Shown: piece after piece, positions 7,659 to 11,699 of the stretch
Layout: the number at the start of each line of letters is the position of its first letter
Position numbering within the stretch: position 1 is the stretch's first letter
Assembly: GCA_905193145.1 (NCBI GenBank)
Contig: CAJJNP010000100.1
Coordinates: forward strand, 1-11,699
Direction of reading: 5' to 3'
Source of the DNA: an uncultured Odoribacter sp.
GTDB lineage: Bacteria > Bacteroidota > Bacteroidia > Bacteroidales > Marinifilaceae
Length of the DNA: 11,699 bases
Program-made: the position numbers and the translations under genes
The notes under the pieces: model-generated
What the model saw: the letters and a program-made list of their open reading frames with translations, nothing else
What the model was told of the DNA's origin: nothing
The model's database searches: none

Positions 7659-9074
7659 TTAGTTATACTGACTTTCTGCATCAGGAATCGGAAGCACATA
7701 ATTTGACAATTTCACAGACACCGTACCATACTGGTCTGTAGCAGATTGCATTTCTGTTTTTTTATTGCGTTTATACCAAAAGAACAACTGTCCTTCTCCA
7801 TAAAACTCTTTTTTCCACTCCTTCTCCAAATAGTAATCAACATCCCGTTCACGAACATTCGCCAAATTACGATGATTTCTAAAGGTATTGAAATATCCAA
7901 GACGTGTCGGTCCGTCTGTTGAAGTCTCTGCAGCAATCATATACATTTCACTAATTCGAATCATCGGTATCATTTGATTGTACAGAGAATCTGTACCTTG
8001 GAATTTATTAAACACGCGATAAGTCGTGCCAGAAATCTCCACGGTTCCATTAAGAGAACTTGAATAGCGATAATCTGTTTTATCAGACTCAAATACATAG
8101 TCAACGACATCTCCACGCGGTGCCAACAAAGAATTAAGTTTCAAATTAGAACCATCAAACAACGAGGTATATAATGTATTTCTGTCCAAATTTTGCAAGG
8201 CAAACATAATTTCGGTAGAAAACACACAATCAGCACTTTTTGAATTATTCAATTTCATAGGAGTAATCCATGGGAATTTTTCCTCCTGTATTTTAATAAC
8301 AGATTCTGCATAATAAAGTGCTCTCTCATTATTACCCATATACAAATAAGCACGAGCCAACAAACCTTGCACTGCATAATAATTTAATCGCAAATTTCTA
8401 TCCTGCAAAAAGACATCTTTAGAGTTTCCCTTCACTCCAAACTCTATAATCGGATCATTTACCAACAATTGCTCTGCTTCCAATAAATCTGCTATAACCA
8501 TATTCATAAAATCATTTGCAGCATAAGAAGGAGCTACATCAAACTGAAATTCTTTATAATAAGGAATTGAGATTGCCGTTGAATCTTCTGCATATACAGG
8601 ACCAAACAAACGGAACAAATCAAAATGCAGTAATGCTCTCAATGCCAAAGCCTCACCTTTAACTAAATTATAATACTCTCCGACAAGTACGTCACGATGC
8701 TGCTCAACATTTTTCAGAATAAGATTAGTATTGGCTATCAATTTGTAAGCTGTACCCCAAATACTTGTTGATTTACCCCTGCCTGCAGAACCATTATATG
8801 AAAACTCCATCAACTCTTTATTACTCTTATTTTCATCTCCAACAGCATACCGCTGAGCTAAAATTTCTATAAATTCACAAGAAAGATTTTTTCCATACAA
8901 ATCAGGATTATTTAATTCAATGTAAACTCCATTCAAAGCTTTTTTAAATCCCACCAAGTCAGAAAAATTATTCTCTTCTGAAATTCGATCGCTTGGTTTT
9001 ATATCTAGCCAATTTGAACAGGAAAAATTAATTCCTACCAAAAGGCATACAAAAATTATTAAATACTTTTTCAT
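7659..9074 (-). CDS. SusD/RagB-family nutrient-binding outer-membrane lipoprotein
   Basis: This 471-residue protein begins MKKYLIIFVCLLVGINFSC, a lipoprotein signal with lipidated Cys19. CSNWLDIKPSDRISEENNFSD is the typical SusD N-terminus. RALLHFDLFRLFGPVY and, later, IPMIRISEMYMIAAE are the hallmark TPR-associated helices of SusD_RagB. SusD proteins form the hinged lid on SusC, capturing ligand at the cell surface and delivering it to the barrel. The frame is also open from a TTG two codons upstream (9080), but ATG 9074 gives the better signal peptide and is preferred. The gene starts 12 nt after the SusC-like stop, so the two are surely co-transcribed. The length is slightly below the common 500-600 residues. 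The ligand cannot be deduced from sequence. Confidence 0.93.
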   Translation of the reverse strand: MKKYLIIFVCLLVGINFSCSNWLDIKPSDRISEENNFSDLVGFKKALNGVYIELNNPDLYGKNLSCEFIEILAQRYAVGDENKSNKELMEFSYNGSAGRGKSTSIWGTAYKLIANTNLILKNVEQHRDVLVGEYYNLVKGEALALRALLHFDLFRLFGPVYAEDSTAISIPYYKEFQFDVAPSYAANDFMNMVIADLLEAEQLLVNDPIIEFGVKGNSKDVFLQDRNLRLNYYAVQGLLARAYLYMGNNERALYYAESVIKIQEEKFPWITPMKLNNSKSADCVFSTEIMFALQNLDRNTLYTSLFDGSNLKLNSLLAPRGDVVDYVFESDKTDYRYSSSLNGTVEISGTTYRVFNKFQGTDSLYNQMIPMIRISEMYMIAAETSTDGPTRLGYFNTFRNHRNLANVRERDVDYYLEKEWKKEFYGEGQLFFWYKRNKKTEMQSATDQYGTVSVKLSNYVLPIPDAESQYN

Positions 9075-9086
9075 ACACAATCCAAT

Positions 9087-11699
9087 TTAAAAATTAACAG
9101 AAATGGACATTGAAACACTCCTTGCAAATGGATAACTAATTCCTCGCTCATCTTTAATAGTTGAAAATCGGCAAATATCATTCATATAGGCACTTACCGT
9201 TAATCCAGAAAATCTAATACGCTCCATCCATCTTTGTGGAAACTCGTAAGCTAAACGCACAGATTCAATAGCAATATAGTTATTATCTTGTACGAATCGC
9301 GAAGATATTGGAGTTATATCTGTCTGAGAAATGCCCTTAAATTTAGCTTTGTCACCAGGTTTTTGCCAACGATCATACAATGCTCGTTTATCTTGATTCT
9401 GCGACAATCCGGTTGCTGAAATATTCTCTACTTTTTCATATAGCGTGTTATTGAATTTTTGTCCTCCCAAACTATAACGAATGTGCAAATTCAAAGAAAA
9501 TCCTTTCCAATATAATGAATTACTCCAAACGCCTTCTACATCTGGATTCGTATTACCTACTACCACCTCATTATCATAATTATGCTGGAAGGTCGGCTTA
9601 CCATCTTTTGTCAAGAATATCTCCTTACCGGTTGCCGGGTCAATACCTGCTGAACGTACAGCCCACAATGCCGTAGGACTTCCTCCATCATAATAACGAG
9701 TCAAATTCTTTGATATATTTTCTTTGTTATATTGATTTAATTTTCTACCAATCTTATCATAATACGTTTTAACATTTCTGAAAGAAAGGCTCATTGTCCA
9801 ATTTATACGTTCTTGTGGGCGGTAAATGATTGCATAGCGAACTGTTCCATTGACACCTTTGTTCACCTGTTTACCGATATTGCTAAGACGTGATGACATT
9901 CCGACAGACGATGGAATTCCGATAGAAGCCAATAATGGATCAGTATTCTTATGGAAATAATCAAAATTAATATGGAAACGACTCCAGATACTTAAATCGA
10001 AACCTACGTTAATATCTCTTGTTTTCTGCCACTGCAAATCCGGATCTCCAAAAGTACTAACTAACAATCCTGTTCCGAAATTATTCTGCATCCAATTATT
10101 ATACTGATAGGTTGTGATTGTATTATACGAACCAAAATTCTGGTTACCAGGATTACCAATAGATGTACGAACTTTCAACATATCGAATACATCTGTATTA
10201 TCCTTAATAAAATCTTCATTATGAATATTCCAAGCTACCCCCACGGCCCATGTCGTAGTAAACTTTTTATTAGAGCCGAATACTGAAGTACCGTCCATTC
10301 TAACGTTCGCATCCAACAAATATTTATTCTTATAAGAATAACCTCCATTAAAATAAAAGTTCGCAGAACGATTTTTAGAGTCGCCATAGGAAGGTTTTCC
10401 ATTATCAGGGTACTCATTAGAAAAACCAGGAGTCGTAAAATTCCCTTCCGGAAAACCAACAGCAGAGAATCCTTTGGAAATACTCTTTCTCTCACTGATT
10501 GATACTCCCAATACTGCATTAATCTGGTGTGCATCATTAAATATTTGCCCATAAGTCAAAGTCAAATCACCATCATAAGAAAACTCATCTTCTCTCATAT
10601 CATTATAAGAACCTTTCTTCAACAATTCAACTTGGTCGAATTCCGTCGCGTCAGGAGAAGTGAATTTTTCAGAATCAGATGTTTGTTTGGAAACACCAAA
10701 ACGACCTCTTACATACAAATAATCAAATGGACGATATTCCAAATTAAAGTTATTACGAACACCAAACATTTCACTTCTATCGTAACTATTCAATGCTGCA
10801 TTCCACAATGGATTACCAACAATCTCTGAAGCATCTGTAGCACTATATTCATTATCCTTATATTCTAACCATTTTTCGACAGCACCATCAGCAGTCCTTT
10901 TAGGATAGTATGGATTTGCATGTGCATACTCTGAAAAAGGAACAACAGGATTATCATGCTTCGTAACATCCACACTTAGTTTATTCGAAAATGTCAACTT
11001 TCCGACACGATACAACAAGTCTAGATTTCCACTAAAAATATCACGAGTTGAAGATTTCATTACACCTTGGATTTTGTTATAGCTACCTCCAAATCCATAA
11101 CGAAACTGCTCATTACCTCCTTCTACATAGAGATTATGACGCTGATTAAAACCTGTACGAATAGGCTCTGAAAGCCAATATGTATCCACACCTCTCAATA
11201 CATTACCCAACAATTTATTATAGCGAACTTCTTTCAATTCTTGATTATCCGCAATATTCGATTTAAAATTTCCAGCCAAACGCTCAAATTCCAACTTTTC
11301 TGCAGCATTCATCAAATTATAATCAGTCAAATCTGCAAAAGATATCTCAAAACTACCATTATATGATAAACGCAATCTACCACCTTGAGGGACCTTAGTT
11401 TCAACAACAACCACGCCATTTGCAGCCTTAGCACCATAAATTGCTGTTGAAGCAGCATCCTTCAAAATAGTCACTGATGCAATTCTATCCATACTCAAAT
11501 CCATGATAGTACGTAAAGTTGTTTCAAAACCATCCAAAATAAACAAAGGCTGGTTCGGGTCTTCTCCAAATTGCTCCTTTAATCCAACGATACTACTTTT
11601 ACCTCGAATTTCCAAATCCGGTAATCGGTTAGGGTCAGAACCAAATTCATTACTTTCCAATACAGCAAAAGCAGGGTCCAACACCTTCAAACTCTGAAT
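9087..11699 (-). CDS. SusC/RagA-family TonB-dependent outer-membrane transporter (5' end outside window)
   Basis: 870 residues are visible, entering from the right edge with no start codon in the window. A TTG at 11688-11690 is internal, because the frame is open to the edge (IQSLKVLDPAF). The plug domain is seen at ~1-104, with LPDLEIRGKSSIVG, PLFILDGFE and the very conserved SVTILKDAASTAIYGAKAANGVVVVET. The rest is a large beta-barrel with many aromatic strand ends (YLYVRGRFGVSKQ, YLLDANVRMDGTSVFGSNK), finishing in MSISVNF whose terminal Phe is the usual BAM recognition signal. SusC family members are about 1000-1100 residues, so the signal peptide, carboxypeptidase-like or STN domain and TonB box lie outside. 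It transports its ligand across the outer membrane using TonB energy, with the downstream SusD as lid. Regulators and promoter would also be to the right. Confidence 0.95.
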   Translation of the reverse strand: MQSLKVLDPAFAVLESNEFGSDPNRLPDLEIRGKSSIVGLKEQFGEDPNQPLFILDGFETTLRTIMDLSMDRIASVTILKDAASTAIYGAKAANGVVVVETKVPQGGRLRLSYNGSFEISFADLTDYNLMNAAEKLEFERLAGNFKSNIADNQELKEVRYNKLLGNVLRGVDTYWLSEPIRTGFNQRHNLYVEGGNEQFRYGFGGSYNKIQGVMKSSTRDIFSGNLDLLYRVGKLTFSNKLSVDVTKHDNPVVPFSEYAHANPYYPKRTADGAVEKWLEYKDNEYSATDASEIVGNPLWNAALNSYDRSEMFGVRNNFNLEYRPFDYLYVRGRFGVSKQTSDSEKFTSPDATEFDQVELLKKGSYNDMREDEFSYDGDLTLTYGQIFNDAHQINAVLGVSISERKSISKGFSAVGFPEGNFTTPGFSNEYPDNGKPSYGDSKNRSANFYFNGGYSYKNKYLLDANVRMDGTSVFGSNKKFTTTWAVGVAWNIHNEDFIKDNTDVFDMLKVRTSIGNPGNQNFGSYNTITTYQYNNWMQNNFGTGLLVSTFGDPDLQWQKTRDINVGFDLSIWSRFHINFDYFHKNTDPLLASIGIPSSVGMSSRLSNIGKQVNKGVNGTVRYAIIYRPQERINWTMSLSFRNVKTYYDKIGRKLNQYNKENISKNLTRYYDGGSPTALWAVRSAGIDPATGKEIFLTKDGKPTFQHNYDNEVVVGNTNPDVEGVWSNSLYWKGFSLNLHIRYSLGGQKFNNTLYEKVENISATGLSQNQDKRALYDRWQKPGDKAKFKGISQTDITPISSRFVQDNNYIAIESVRLAYEFPQRWMERIRFSGLTVSAYMNDICRFSTIKDERGISYPFARSVSMSISVNF

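Noticed and set aside
9078..9080. TTG start for the SusD-like protein
   Set aside because: ATG 9074 two codons later gives a standard lipoprotein signal peptide.
10527..10829. 100-codon plus-strand open frame opposite susC
   Set aside because: It is antisense to well-conserved barrel sequence and has biased, implausible composition; a shadow of the real gene.
11688..11690. TTG as the start of the SusC-like gene
   Set aside because: The frame stays open to the window edge and the visible sequence begins inside the plug domain, so the true start is outside.

Overview
The window looks like a chromosomal piece from a gut-type Bacteroidales bacterium (Bacteroides, Parabacteroides or Odoribacteraceae-like; the genus cannot be fixed by eye). 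The reasons are a SusC/SusD pair, DUF4843 and PKD-like lipoproteins, short A/T-rich leaders without strong Shine-Dalgarno sequences, and a conserved Bacteroidales housekeeping order.

Left part (1-3790, + strand): the last ~37 codons of a Nif3-like dinuclear-metal protein, then a coiled-coil C4 zinc-ribbon protein, then complete valS (valyl-tRNA synthetase). A compact hairpin with a T-run separates the zinc-ribbon gene from valS, and a second hairpin follows valS. The first 57 bases do not resemble the expected Nif3 sequence and are much more GC-rich than what follows.

Middle (3791-4168): a non-coding gap between convergent transcription units. It holds what appears to be a decayed second copy of the 3' end of valS, with one block about 75% identical to the intact gene and weaker blocks in the same order upstream. 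It ends in a 13-bp perfect hairpin that serves as terminator for the operon on the other strand.

Right part (4169-11699, - strand): one tightly packed operon with 12-20 nt gaps, in transcription order susC-like (5' end outside the window), susD-like, DUF4843 lipoprotein, PKD-like lipoprotein, and a TlpA-type thiol-disulfide oxidoreductase. SusC and SusD would form an outer-membrane TonB-dependent importer with its surface lid. The two further lipoproteins are probably accessory surface binders, and the TlpA-like protein acts in the periplasm. No carbohydrate-active enzyme or regulator lies within the window, so the substrate cannot be named. This gene order is a recurrent Bacteroidales arrangement whose substrate is, to my knowledge, poorly defined. 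I saw no CRISPR array, tRNA, rRNA, transposase or attachment site.
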